Positions 1-8,397 are shown, counted from the stretch's first letter. The stretch is DNA of 18,916 bases from REEP01 sp964517265 (GCA_964517265.1 CAZFBS010000050.1:1-18916), one strand, 5' to 3'. Translations and numbers: made by a program. Notes: generated by a model from the sequence alone, not told the origin.

Positions 1-48
1 TCCAACAAAAACCCCAGCGACGTCATAAAGTTCAGAGGCTAACAGACC

Positions 49-300
49 CTAGGCTGTGTGAACAAATTTGATCAAGATAACGCCTGCGGACAGATGAATG
101 AAGGACAGGAAATTCCTTGCGGTCTTCTCGCAGCGCCGGGCGATGCGTTTAAAACGCTTGACGCCTTGGGGCGTCCATTTCGTGCGGAGTTTGCCGACGG
201 CCTGCTCGATACGAGCGCGAGCCTTGTAAAGGGTTTTCGGGAAGAAGGCGGGCTTGGCCTTGGCATTTGCCTTGTAAGGAATGACCGGCGCGATGCCGCG
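49..300 (-). pseudogene. IS5-family transposase, C-terminal remnant
   Basis: Read leftward, 83 codons stay open to a TAG at 49-51. The product contains RGIAPVIPYKANAK, KARARIEQAVGKL, RFKRIARRCEKTARNF and the ending KFVHTA. From memory this is the C-terminal part of the DDE transposase of alphaproteobacterial IS5-family elements, including the last catalytic-Glu region (ARIEQ). A TAA lies directly upstream of the first recognisable residue (301-303), so the N-terminal two thirds are missing and the fragment cannot be active. Compared with the relatives I recall, about ten residues (LRTKWTPQGV) appear inserted between GKL and KRFKR. The remnant abuts an IS630 fragment to its right, suggesting one element landed in or next to the other. 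The family call is fairly secure; the subgroup is not. Confidence 0.75.
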
Positions 301-388
301 TTACGTGCGGCTCTACAGTTAGAGCGTTTTACGGTTGCTTAGGCTCACGGGTTGTGACAGAGGGACTGGCAGTTGAGCAGCAGAGGCG

Positions 389-520
389 ATGATGGTGGCA
401 CCCTTACTTCAGGATTTGCGCAAGCGGCTGGTTCGGGCGGTTGAGGAAGGCATCTCGGTGCGGGAAGCTGCGGCTCGCTTTGAGGTCAGCGCGTCGGCGG
501 CGATCAAGCTGATCCGCCAG
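389..520 (+). pseudogene. IS630-family transposase, N-terminal fragment
   Basis: From ATG 389 about 44 codons encode a product starting MMVAPLLQDLRKRLVRAVEE and continuing with GISVREAAARFEVSASAAIK. This is the helix-turn-helix N-terminus typical of IS630-family transposases, in which AARF-VS-S-AIK is the DNA-recognition helix region. Similarity stops after LIRQ near 520. The frame then runs without a stop into the signal peptide of the downstream nfrA-like gene. The rest of the transposase (DDE domain) is absent from the window. The purine-rich AGAGG before ATG 389 is too close to be a good ribosome binding site. Either the element was truncated by a deletion reaching the nfrA 5' end, or it is a one-ended relic. 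Confidence 0.7.
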
Positions 521-526
521 ATATTG

Positions 527-3500
527 ATGATGCAGGTTCTCCTTGTGCCCGTTATCGCGGCGGTTTTGATCGGCGCTCCTTGCACCGAGGCGTTCGGCGC
601 GCACTCCGCTCCCTACGATGCGGGCATTCCTAAGGATGACAGTGGGAACGAGCGCCAGAACGGCAGCAAATTTCCAGCCGCGTCTGCCTCCACCATTGCC
701 CAGGCCGAAAATCTCCAGGAATGGCGCCTTCAACCACAAAAGAATGTTGCTTCAACTGAGACTGTCGTGGGTCCGCCTATTCGGGAGGCCGCGCAAGAAG
801 ACCTTGTTGGAATGGAGGAAGAGCAAAAGGCTGGCTGGTTGGAGAGTCAGATCCAGCGGTTCCGAACGTTTCCTCACGTCGACCGCGCCTATCGCTTTAT
901 TCAAACCGGCGAGCTTGAGCAGGCACGAAGAGAACTGGAAGAGGGTCTGAGGATCAATCCGACCGACAGGCAAATTCATCTTGCTTACGTCTCTGTGCTT
1001 TACAGGCTTGGGGAGTATAGGGAAGTTATTCGCAACACAGAAAGACCTACTGCGCGAGATCACCAAGCAGCACTCCTGCTTTACCGCGGACTTGCGCGCG
1101 ACCAACTCGGTGAGGTATCCGCCGCCAGAGCGGATTTCCTGGCCGCTGCCGATCTGGAGGCTGTCAGCGGCGAGGACCGCTTGTTCGCGCTAAGGATGGC
1201 GGCGGATCTTGGTCTTCGAGAACAGGACTATGAGGCGGCTTTACAAGTCTTGGCTCGTTTGGAAGAAGTGCAGCGGGACAGTGCCCTCCTGTTGCGCCAG
1301 GGTTTGGCGCTCGATCGGCTCGGCCGTGCCGACGCAGCGGAAACCGCTCATCGTCAGGCCGTCGAATTGGCGAAGACCGATGAGGAGCGCGTCCAAGCGC
1401 TCCAGGCGCTCGGATACACGCTCGCCCAGCGTGGCAATCTGGAGGAGGCACAGGCGGTATATGAGGAGGCAAGGCGCATAAATCCTGAAAACCCGGCACT
1501 GTCGCGGGCATTGGCGAATGTCGCCTACGTCCACGGCGATTACGCGGAAGCGATCAATCTCATGAGGGAGGTGGTGGCAACCGGCACCGCAATCGCACCG
1601 GATTACGAATTCCTAGGCAACCTGTTCTATGAATCGGCCCACTACGGTGATGCGCTTGATCAGTATCAACGCTTTCTCCAGTCCGCCACTTCGGATCAGC
1701 AGCGTTACCGCGCTTACCTCTCACTCGGCTACACGTCCCAGGCTCTACAACAGCACGAGCAGGCGGCAGAGGCGTTTCGCGCCGCTGTCGAGGTGCGAGC
1801 GGACGCCCAGACGCTTCTGGCGTTGGCCCNNNNNNNNNNNNNNNNNNNNNNNNNNNNNNNNNNNNNNNNNNNNNNNNNNNNNNNNNNNNNNNNNNNNNNN
1901 NNNNNNNNNNNNNNNNNNNNNNNNNNNNNGAGCGGACGCCCAGGCACTTCTGGCGTTGGCCCAGGCCCTGGAGAACGCTGGCCGAGAGGAGGAGGTCATT
2001 GAAAGCCTTGAGCGTGCGATAGAAGTGCAACCGAGTCCGGAAATCCATGCACGCCTCGCGCTGCTTCTGGCCGAACGAGGCAAGGATGAACGCGCTGCAT
2101 TTCATGTGCGGCAGGCCATGCTTGAGGAGGGTCCTGGTGATCAACTAGGCAATCTGTTCCGGCAACTCGGCTATGCCTACGCGGCGCGAAATCAGCATGA
2201 TGAAGCGCGTCAAGCCTTCCAGCAGGCAATAAAGCGCGATTCAGATGATCCTGCGGGTCTGCTCAGGGCGTTGGGTAATGTATCGCTCGGGCTCAACGAT
2301 TACGATGGAGCGATGCGATATTTCGGGCAGAGTCTCGACATTGAAAATAACGCGGAGACGCTCAAGGGTCTAGCTACCGCTTATATTGGTGCTGATCGCC
2401 CTGAAGATGCGGTTGTTGCCTACAACCGTCTTGTTCAAAGGAGAGACATATCCGCTTCGGACCGAGCATTCGCTTTGACAAGCCTTGGTTTTCTCTATCG
2501 CAGCAGGGGTGATGAGGAGAAGGCCGTCGACGCCTTTGAACAGGCTGCTGCGTCCGGAGGTGAAAAACGAGAGGCTCGTGTCAATCTCGGACTGTCACTC
2601 GCTGCGCTGGAGCGTTGGGAGGATGCGCTTGCTCAGTTTGAGCGGGCTGCCGAGTTGGAACCCAGTGCACAGATTTATCTCCACATCGGCCGCGTGTACC
2701 GGGAGTTGAACCAACCGGCGCGGGCGAGCGATAACCTAGAACGGGCTTTATCCAAGCGAGACGACCTATCGGTACCGGAACAGCAGGAACTTTTGAACGA
2801 GTTGACGCTCTCGTACGCCATGAACGAGCAATATGATCGCGCTGCGGACGTATTGAAAGGCGTCCTGGCGAAGCAGTATGAAGCACAGACCGCACTGCGG
2901 CTGGCACAAATGCAACGGCTAGCGGGCGTTCCAGACCAAGCTCTGCAGACCTTGGAGTCCATTCCTCCCTTTACACTTCCAGTCAGCTTGCAGAGTGCCT
3001 ACTACACGGAACTTGCCCAGCTCTATGCCGAGGCCGAAGAATTCGAACCCGCTGTGGAAGCCGCGAAGCAGGCCCTGCAATTAGTGCCTTCGGCCCCACA
3101 GGCGTACTCCCTTGGCATCTACTATCAGCGGATGAACAGGCCACAGGATGCTCTACCGCATCTTCAGGCGGCCGCCGAAAGCGACCCCCAAAACGAACTG
3201 TATCAAATGAGCTTGGGCTTTGCATATGATCAGGCAAAAATGGAACAAGAGGCCCTTCAGGTCTTTGAAGACGTAGTTGCGCGAAATCCAGATAACATTG
3301 CCGCCCAACAGCAGTTGGCCTATTTTCATGTTCGGAGGGGTGACGTTGACCAAGCGGAGGAACGTTTCAAGCGTGGAATAGACCTCAAGCTTATGGAGGA
3401 AGCCAAATCAGAAGAAGAACTCGCGCAAAAGGAACGAGATATTTATGCGATGCGGCAAGAAGTTCGATCTCTGCGACGGACGATTGAATTCGCTGCGTAT

Positions 3501-4196
3501 CAAACGTATGCCACGGACAATCGGGAGGTCAGTGTTACACCGGGTGGAGCCATAGGCGGTATCATTCCGTCCCAGGGAGGTATTTCCTTTGCTTACCGTC
3601 CGCCGGAAATCGGTCTCGTTGACGGCCGTGTGTTCCAGGTATTCTCGCGTCTGCTTTGGACCAACGAACTGAACTCTCTCAAGCCGGATTTTGATTCTGC
3701 TACCGCCGGTGTCGGCGTGCTGTATAAACCATTCAGTGCTCACAATTTCTACGTGAGTGGAGAGCGTTTGTTTGGGGTCGGGAGCAATGCGCAAAATGAT
3801 TGGCTGCTCCGGGCGACCTATGGTTGGCAGCCGGTTTATGATATAAAGTATAACCAGCGATTTTGGAATTACTCTCTTGCGTATGGTGACCTTGGGTATT
3901 TCATTAGGGACGAAGGAACTGTTGCATTTTATGGAGAATTGCGGCAGGGAATAAGTTTTAACTTTAATAACAGTTTCGTTGTGACGCCACACCTTGCATT
4001 GGATGGCCGTGTACAATCACCCGATCCAGGTGATATTTCTTATTTACAAGGGGGTATCGGTGTATCATTTTCGTACTTTTTTAACCAGTCTAAGTACCAG
4101 GCTCCACGATCTAGTTTAGAGTTGACGTTTCAATATAAAGAGGAGCTGATCAATTTTGGCGGTGGTTTCATTAGCACATTGATCTTTAGATTCTGA
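527..4196 (+). CDS. nfrA: NfrA-like TPR / outer-membrane beta-barrel exopolysaccharide export protein (crossed by assembly gap)
   Basis: Likely outer-membrane secretin-like porin with a periplasmic TPR scaffold. Families of this architecture (NfrA, BcsC, PgaA) export exopolysaccharide; E. coli NfrA is also the phage N4 receptor. ATG 527/530 begins a signal peptide, MMQVLLVPVIAAVLIGAP followed by CTEAFGA. Next come a short NfrA-like segment (FRTFPHVDRAYRF) and a long array of TPRs with repeated A-x-x-x-[FY]-x-x-A/NP patterns up to about 3400. A short helical, charged linker precedes the barrel (about 3490-4196). There YVSGERLFGVG, DWLLRATYG, AYGDLGYF, YQAPRSSLELTFQYK and the terminal aromatic IFRF match the NfrA C-terminal domain style. 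Before the gap codons start at positions 2 mod 3, after it at 0 mod 3. The arbitrary 100-N gap therefore breaks the frame; a true gap divisible by three restores one gene. No good ribosome binding site is seen before 527. The open frame extends upstream to 389 through an IS630 fragment. The next gene encodes a DUF4434 protein, as in the E. coli nfr locus. Confidence 0.72.
1797..1962 (+). repeat. Near-identical 33-bp repeats flanking the gap
   Basis: Positions 1797-1829 and 1930-1962 are 33-base segments that differ at two positions. They encode RADAQTLLALA and RADAQALLALA. They sit exactly against the two sides of the N run, in the same codon register. This indicates tandem, recently duplicated TPR units whose copy number the assembler could not resolve. 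Confidence 0.8.
1830..1929. other. Assembly gap (100 N)
   Basis: Exactly 100 consecutive N, the conventional placeholder for a gap of unknown length. It lies inside the TPR array of the nfrA-like gene, between two almost identical 33-bp segments, and causes an apparent frame change that need not be real. Confidence 0.98.
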
Positions 4197-4259
4197 CATG
4201 TGGGAGTCAGACCGCCAGACTTTTATCAAGATTGTAAACCAAGATGATTGGTGCTCGTC

Positions 4260-4265
4260 GGAGGA
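4260..4265 (+). promoter_or_regulatory. Ribosome binding site of the DUF4434 gene
   Basis: GGAGGA followed by six bases and then GTG at 4272. This supports GTG 4272 as the start, rather than ATG 4248 (no good site upstream) or ATG 4326. Confidence 0.65.
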
Positions 4266-4271
4266 TCGTCG

Positions 4272-5324
4272 GTGAACCGGTTTTGGAGGGGTTGTTTTGG
4301 CATTTTCGCTTCGAAATGTTGTGCGATGGTCCTTTTTTGTATGTTTGTGGTCTTCGCGCGTTCCCAAGCCGGCACCTTCTTCACGCCTGAAATGCGTCTC
4401 GACGGGACGTTTCTCCAGCTCAGGGCCGAACACAAACAGTGGCGCTCCGAAGATTGGGATCAGTTGTTTGCTTACTTTCATGCCGTTGAAATCAACACCC
4501 TAATTATACAATGGACCGTGCACGACGAAGTATCTTTTGCGGTTCCGGATAGTTCTGGAGAGCCGGGCCGCTCAACCCTCGACATGCTCCTGGAGCAGGC
4601 TGATCAAAACAGAGTGCGGGTTTTAGTGGGTTTGGTTGCGGACTCGGATTTCTGGAGGCGCATTGAGCAGCCTCCCGAGAGCCTACGCCACTACCTCGAC
4701 GACCTTCACAAGCGGAATCTGGATCTCGCCGTACAACTGTTGCCAGTAGTGCGCGAACGGGCATCTTTCCGAGGTTGGTATATTCCTGAGGAAATTGACG
4801 ATGTGAACTGGGTGGGAGCAGAAGCCCGTGAAATTCTTTTCGAGCATATGCGCAAATTAAGCAGCGGGTTAAAGAAATCGGCCCCTGACAAGGATATTGC
4901 ATTATCCGGGTTCAGTAACGGTAACCTAAGTCCTGCATCCCTGCAGGAGTTTTGGACGGCATTGGTTGAAGAAGCAGATGTAGACATCGTTATGTTTCAG
5001 GATGGTATTGGGGTTCATAAGCTGTCACTGGAAATATTACCATCCTACCTAGGGGCCCTTCGTGAAGGGCTGGATGGAATAGGTCGAAAACTATATGTCA
5101 TTATTGAGGTATTTCGGAGTACCGACACAACAAAATACAGCGAGGATCAATTCCAAGCTGTTCCGGCAGCCTTCGAGGATATTCAACAGCAATTGAAAAT
5201 AGCAGGTCCTTATGCGGAAACGTTGGTTGCATTCAGCGTTCCTGAGTACATGACTCCGTTTGGCGGGGTAGCGGCCGCACGACTTTTTGAACGTTACAAG
5301 CAAGCGATTGCAAATCCCAATTGA
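4272..5324 (+). CDS. Secreted DUF4434 glycoside-hydrolase-like protein (YbcH-like)
   Basis: About 350 residues. The GTG start is chosen for its GGAGGA site six bases upstream; an in-frame ATG at 4248 would add eight residues. The N-terminus has basic residues (NRFWRG) and a hydrophobic stretch (CCAMVLFCMFVVFA) ending in RSQAG, a plausible Sec signal peptide. The body matches what I recall of DUF4434 (TIM-barrel, glycoside-hydrolase-like): LDGTFLQL, INTLIIQWTVHDE, VRVLVGLVADSDFW, FRGWYIPEEIDDVNW with paired acidic residues, and VDIVMFQDGIGVH. The EE pair in IPEEIDD and the D in FQDG are candidate catalytic residues by analogy. It lies 75 bp after the nfrA-like gene on the same strand. In E. 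coli ybcH (same family, from memory) adjoins nfrA and nfrB, so a periplasmic role in processing or trimming the exported polysaccharide is likely but unproven. Confidence 0.75.
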   Translation: MNRFWRGCFGIFASKCCAMVLFCMFVVFARSQAGTFFTPEMRLDGTFLQLRAEHKQWRSEDWDQLFAYFHAVEINTLIIQWTVHDEVSFAVPDSSGEPGRSTLDMLLEQADQNRVRVLVGLVADSDFWRRIEQPPESLRHYLDDLHKRNLDLAVQLLPVVRERASFRGWYIPEEIDDVNWVGAEAREILFEHMRKLSSGLKKSAPDKDIALSGFSNGNLSPASLQEFWTALVEEADVDIVMFQDGIGVHKLSLEILPSYLGALREGLDGIGRKLYVIIEVFRSTDTTKYSEDQFQAVPAAFEDIQQQLKIAGPYAETLVAFSVPEYMTPFGGVAAARLFERYKQAIANPN

Positions 5325-5827
5325 GTTTTTGGCCGGTAGTTGTTGGCGCAATTGGTTGAGCGGATGATTCACTTGGAACGTTGGTCTGGGTATCCGGAGA
5401 GGTTGCCAACGAAGCGTTACGCTGACAGCCTGGACGTGAGTCAACCTGTTCATCACTTGCCCCGACCCAAGTTTGCGGTCTGCAGGCACATTCGGGCTGA
5501 TCGGGCGCGGAATAGATCTTGTATCCATTGCACGATTTGCGCTGTGGCGGCCGTTTTGGCGCGAAAACCTGTGGACACAGAAAGAAAGCTCATCAATTCA
5601 ACCTTCTGCCATCCGCACCACCACCCGAAACGGCCAAGGCATGCTTGCTGACCGCAAACTCGAGAGCGGGAAGCGGGCTTCCCGCCTCGGGCGCTGGACA
5701 TTATGGTCGTCAGTGTCTTCAGCGCTGCCGTTGCGCCTACGGCGACCGGGGACGCGGCGTATCCGCCGGTCGGGAGGGGGAAACAACTTGATGCCCTGCA
5801 ACCAATGATTCTGCGAAAGCAACAGCC
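5325..5827. other. Intergenic stretch without a convincing gene
   Basis: 503 bp separate the DUF4434 gene from gspO. Open frames here (for example 5340-5651 and 5473-5808) give low-complexity, Arg/Cys/His-rich products with no recognisable motif and overlap each other, as expected of GC-rich noncoding DNA. A strong hairpin lies at 5661-5688. A purine-rich GGGAGGGGG lies at 5772-5780. A 46-codon frame from ATG 5703 to TGA 5843 overlaps the start of gspO. The gspO promoter may be here, but I see no clear -35/-10 pair. Confidence 0.55.
5661..5688. other. Strong GC-rich hairpin
   Basis: GCGGGAAG and CTTCCCGC form a perfect 8-bp stem around a CGGG loop. CGAG/CTCG extends it by four pairs, with one bulged A on the left arm. 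Neither strand has a T tract after it, so it is not a classical intrinsic terminator. It could aid termination of the nfr genes, attenuate transcription into the T2SS cluster, or be a dispersed REP-like unit. Confidence 0.5.
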
Positions 5828-5843
5828 TTGGATCTCCTGCTGA
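5703..5843 (+). CDS. Possible small ORF upstream of and overlapping gspO
   Basis: ATG 5703 opens a 46-residue frame (begins MVVSVFSAAVAPTATG) that ends at TGA 5841-5843, inside the start of gspO in another frame. There is no obvious ribosome binding site before ATG 5703, and I recognise no family. It could be chance, a leader ORF coupled to gspO, or the true 5' end of gspO separated by an indel, because gspO itself has only a TTG start. Low confidence. Confidence 0.18.
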   Translation: MVVSVFSAAVAPTATGDAAYPPVGRGKQLDALQPMILRKQQPWISC

Positions 5844-6595
5844 CCGCGTGGTGGCTGCCTGTCGTCGTGGCGCCGTTCGTCGGCAGCTTCCTCGGCGTTC
5901 TGATCCTCCGCCTGCCGCGCCAGGAAAGCGTGATCTGGGACCGGTCCCGCTGTCCCCATTGCCGGCAGCAGCTCCGGCCCATAGACCTTGTCCCACTCTT
6001 GAGTTGGCTTGCCACCTGCGGACGTTGCCGAACCTGCTCCGCCCGGCTGGGCGTGTTCTATCCGGGCATCGAGATCGCCGCGACGGGCGTCGCGCTGTGG
6101 TCGGCGGTGATCGTTCCGGCCGGCGGCATGTTGTGGGCGACGTGCGTTCTGGGGTGGACCCTGCTCGCCCTCGCAGCCATCGACTGGCAGCACCTGATCC
6201 TGCCGGATCTTTTGACCCTTCCCCTTCTTGCGTTGGGAATGGCCATCGCCGGCCTGCACGATGGCACCGCTCTCGTCGATCATGGGATCGGCGCCGCCGC
6301 CGGCGTGTCCTTATTTCTCGGTCTTGCGATCTTCTATCGTTGCATCCGCGGACGTGAAGGTCTGGGTGCGGGAGACGCCAACCTGCTCGGCGCGGCCGGC
6401 GCCTGGGTTTCGTGGATCGGATTGCCGGGCGTCGTTCTGTGGGCCGCAGCGGCGGCGCTTGGCGCAGTGCTGGTGAAACTGGCGAGCGGAGGGCGGGTGA
6501 CGGCAACCGAACAGATCCCGTTCGGGACCTTCTTGTGCCTAGGGACGTGGCTGGTATGGCTTTATGGGCCGGTTCTTCTCGTCTGGCCCGGGTGA
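5828..6595 (+). CDS. gspO: Type IV prepilin peptidase / N-methyltransferase (A24 family)
   Basis: Inner-membrane aspartyl protease that cuts prepilin leaders after Gly and methylates the new N-terminus, here presumably for GspG-K. It has 255 residues, normal for the family. The N-terminal domain shows VGSFLGVLILRLP, then the cytoplasmic cysteine motif: CPHC at residues 42-45 and C64/C67/C70. The catalytic aspartates are D119 (AAIDWQ) and D183 in the GxGD-type motif GLGAGD. About seven to eight hydrophobic segments follow from residue 80 on, and PFGTFL near the end is also typical. The only in-frame start after the upstream TGA (5789-5791) is TTG 5828, and no good ribosome binding site precedes it; still, the N-terminal alignment to family members is natural. 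It heads the T2SS cluster, 87 bp before gspE. Confidence 0.9.
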   Translation: MDLLLTAWWLPVVVAPFVGSFLGVLILRLPRQESVIWDRSRCPHCRQQLRPIDLVPLLSWLATCGRCRTCSARLGVFYPGIEIAATGVALWSAVIVPAGGMLWATCVLGWTLLALAAIDWQHLILPDLLTLPLLALGMAIAGLHDGTALVDHGIGAAAGVSLFLGLAIFYRCIRGREGLGAGDANLLGAAGAWVSWIGLPGVVLWAAAAALGAVLVKLASGGRVTATEQIPFGTFLCLGTWLVWLYGPVLLVWPG

Positions 6596-6682
6596 GGGAT
6601 CCCGCCGCTTCGCCAATGGTGATACGCTTCCAGTACAGATCATTCACGCGCTCAACCATGTGCTGACTTTTGCCAGGTTCGG

Positions 6683-8395
6683 ATGGACGCAACGCATACG
6701 ACCGTTGATATGGTGCCAGACGTCGAGGGAGAGGTTTGCCGGTTTCTGATCGAACGCGGCAAGCTGGACCCGGCGGGCGTGGAGAGGGCGCGTCGGGTTA
6801 AGAGGGATGGCAGCGGCGACCGGCTCTTTACCCTGCTGATCAAGCTGGGGATGGTCGTCGAACGGGATGTTGCGACTGCTCTTGCCGAGGTCCTCGATCT
6901 GCCTTTGGCCTCCGCAGCCGAGTATCCCGAGGAGCCGATCCTGGAAGGGCTTCTCAGCGGCAAGTTCCTGAAAGCGACGCGTGTGTTGCCTTTGGCTGAG
7001 ACCGCAACGGCCATCGATCTCGCCATGGCCGATCCCTTGGACGATTTCGGGGCGCAGGCGGTGGCGCTCGCGACCGGCAAGTCGGTGCAGCGGCGGGTCG
7101 CTGTCCCGGCCGAGTTGGAGAGCGCCCTGGAGCGACTTTATGATCGTGCCGGCGCGGCCATGGTCGACGAAGAGGGCGTTATCGAGGCGACCGAGGAAGA
7201 CGCGCAGCGCCTGAAGGACATGGCCAGTGAAGCGCCGGTCATTCGTCTCGTCAATCTCTTCATCACGCGCGCGGTGGAGGCGAGAGCCTCGGACATCCAC
7301 ATCGAGCCGTTCGAGAACAAGCTTCGCGTCCGCTTTCGCATCGACGGCGTGCTGCGTGACATCGAGCCGCCGCCAAGCCAATTGAAGGCGGCTATCGTCT
7401 CTCGCGTCAAGATCCTGGCCAAGCTCAATATCGCCGAGCGGCGGTTGCCGCAGGACGGGCGCATCAAGCTCGCCATCCGCGGTAAGGAAGTCGACTTCCG
7501 CGTTTCGACGCTGCCGACCATGCACGGCGAAAGCGTGGTCCTGCGGATCCTTGACAAGGGAGACCAGAGCTTTGATTTCGCCGCTCTCGGCTTTGATGAT
7601 CTGACCTTCAAGGCCTACATCGCGGTCATCGAGCAGCCGAACGGCATCCTGCTCGTGACTGGCCCGACCGGCAGCGGCAAGACGACCACGCTTTATGCGT
7701 CTCTCCTGCGGTTAAATACGCCAGAAAAGAAGATTCTGACCGTCGAGGACCCGGTCGAATATCAGCTCGAGGGCGTCAATCAGATCCAGGTCAAGCCCCA
7801 GATCGGCTTGACCTTTGCCAACGCTCTTCGCTCGATCCTGCGCCAGGACCCGGACATCGTCATGATCGGGGAGATCCGCGATATCGAGACGGCGGAGATC
7901 GCCGCCCAGGCCGCCCTCACCGGCCACCTCGTGCTATCGACCCTGCACACGAATTCCGCCGCGGCGAGCGTCACGCGGCTGATCGACATGGGCCTTGAGG
8001 ATTATCTGATCGCGTCCACAGTTATTGGTATCACCGCCCAGCGCCTCGTGCGCCGGCTTTGCCCGGCATGCCGGGAGCTGCATCCCTCGCTGCCCGAGCT
8101 TGCCGAGCAACTCGATCTTGCGAGGTTTGCCGGAGACGGCGAGGTTGCCCTGTTCCGCGCCGTCGGATGCGAGGCGTGTAACATGACAGGGTATCGCGGG
8201 CGGAGCGGCATCGCCGAGCTGCTGATCATGACGGAGGATCTGCGCAGGCTGACCTTGCGACGGGCCGGCGCGCACAAAATACACCGAGCTGCAGTGGAAT
8301 CCGGAATGCGACCCTTGTATCATAATGGCATTCTGAAAGCACTGCAGGGTGTGACGTCCCTTGAGGAGGTCCTGCGGGTCACCCGGGAAAGCTGA
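6683..8395 (+). CDS. gspE: T2SS assembly ATPase GspE
   Basis: Cytoplasmic hexameric ATPase that powers pseudopilus assembly, docking on GspL and GspF. It has 570 residues. The N-terminal T2SSE_N domain (about 10-150) is followed by a central region with ASDIHIEP (202-209). Walker A is GPTGSGKT (327-334), the Asp box ILTVEDPVEYQ (351-361), Walker B DIVMIGEIRD (391-400) and the His box LSTLHTNSA (418-426). The zinc-binding cysteines of GspE-type ATPases are C460/C463 and C496/C499. The N-terminal domain lacks a clear RLG motif of c-di-GMP-binding MshEN domains, so c-di-GMP control is not indicated. ATG 6683 is the first in-frame start; ATG 6713 is an alternative. gspF begins two bases after the stop. 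Confidence 0.96.
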   Translation: MDATHTTVDMVPDVEGEVCRFLIERGKLDPAGVERARRVKRDGSGDRLFTLLIKLGMVVERDVATALAEVLDLPLASAAEYPEEPILEGLLSGKFLKATRVLPLAETATAIDLAMADPLDDFGAQAVALATGKSVQRRVAVPAELESALERLYDRAGAAMVDEEGVIEATEEDAQRLKDMASEAPVIRLVNLFITRAVEARASDIHIEPFENKLRVRFRIDGVLRDIEPPPSQLKAAIVSRVKILAKLNIAERRLPQDGRIKLAIRGKEVDFRVSTLPTMHGESVVLRILDKGDQSFDFAALGFDDLTFKAYIAVIEQPNGILLVTGPTGSGKTTTLYASLLRLNTPEKKILTVEDPVEYQLEGVNQIQVKPQIGLTFANALRSILRQDPDIVMIGEIRDIETAEIAAQAALTGHLVLSTLHTNSAAASVTRLIDMGLEDYLIASTVIGITAQRLVRRLCPACRELHPSLPELAEQLDLARFAGDGEVALFRAVGCEACNMTGYRGRSGIAELLIMTEDLRRLTLRRAGAHKIHRAAVESGMRPLYHNGILKALQGVTSLEEVLRVTRES

Positions 8396-8397
8396 TC

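Noticed and set aside
58..342. Plus-strand 94-codon frame at the left edge
   Set aside because: It is the antisense of the IS5-type transposase remnant, which is recognisable on the minus strand.
1930..2002. Premature end of the nfrA-like gene at 2002 and a second gene start at 1629
   Set aside because: Both are artefacts of the arbitrary 100-N gap shifting the frame. TPR coding is continuous on both sides in frames that agree if the gap is a multiple of three.
3408..4016. Minus-strand frame of 202 codons
   Set aside because: Antisense to the beta-barrel region of the nfrA-like gene, whose sense product shows clear barrel strands.
5453..6692. Long minus-strand frames (5453-6283 and 5598-6692)
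   Set aside because: Antisense shadows of gspO with Arg/Pro-rich products and no family motifs.
6644..7525. Minus-strand frame of 293 codons
   Set aside because: Antisense to gspE, which has all Walker and zinc motifs; the product has no recognisable domain.
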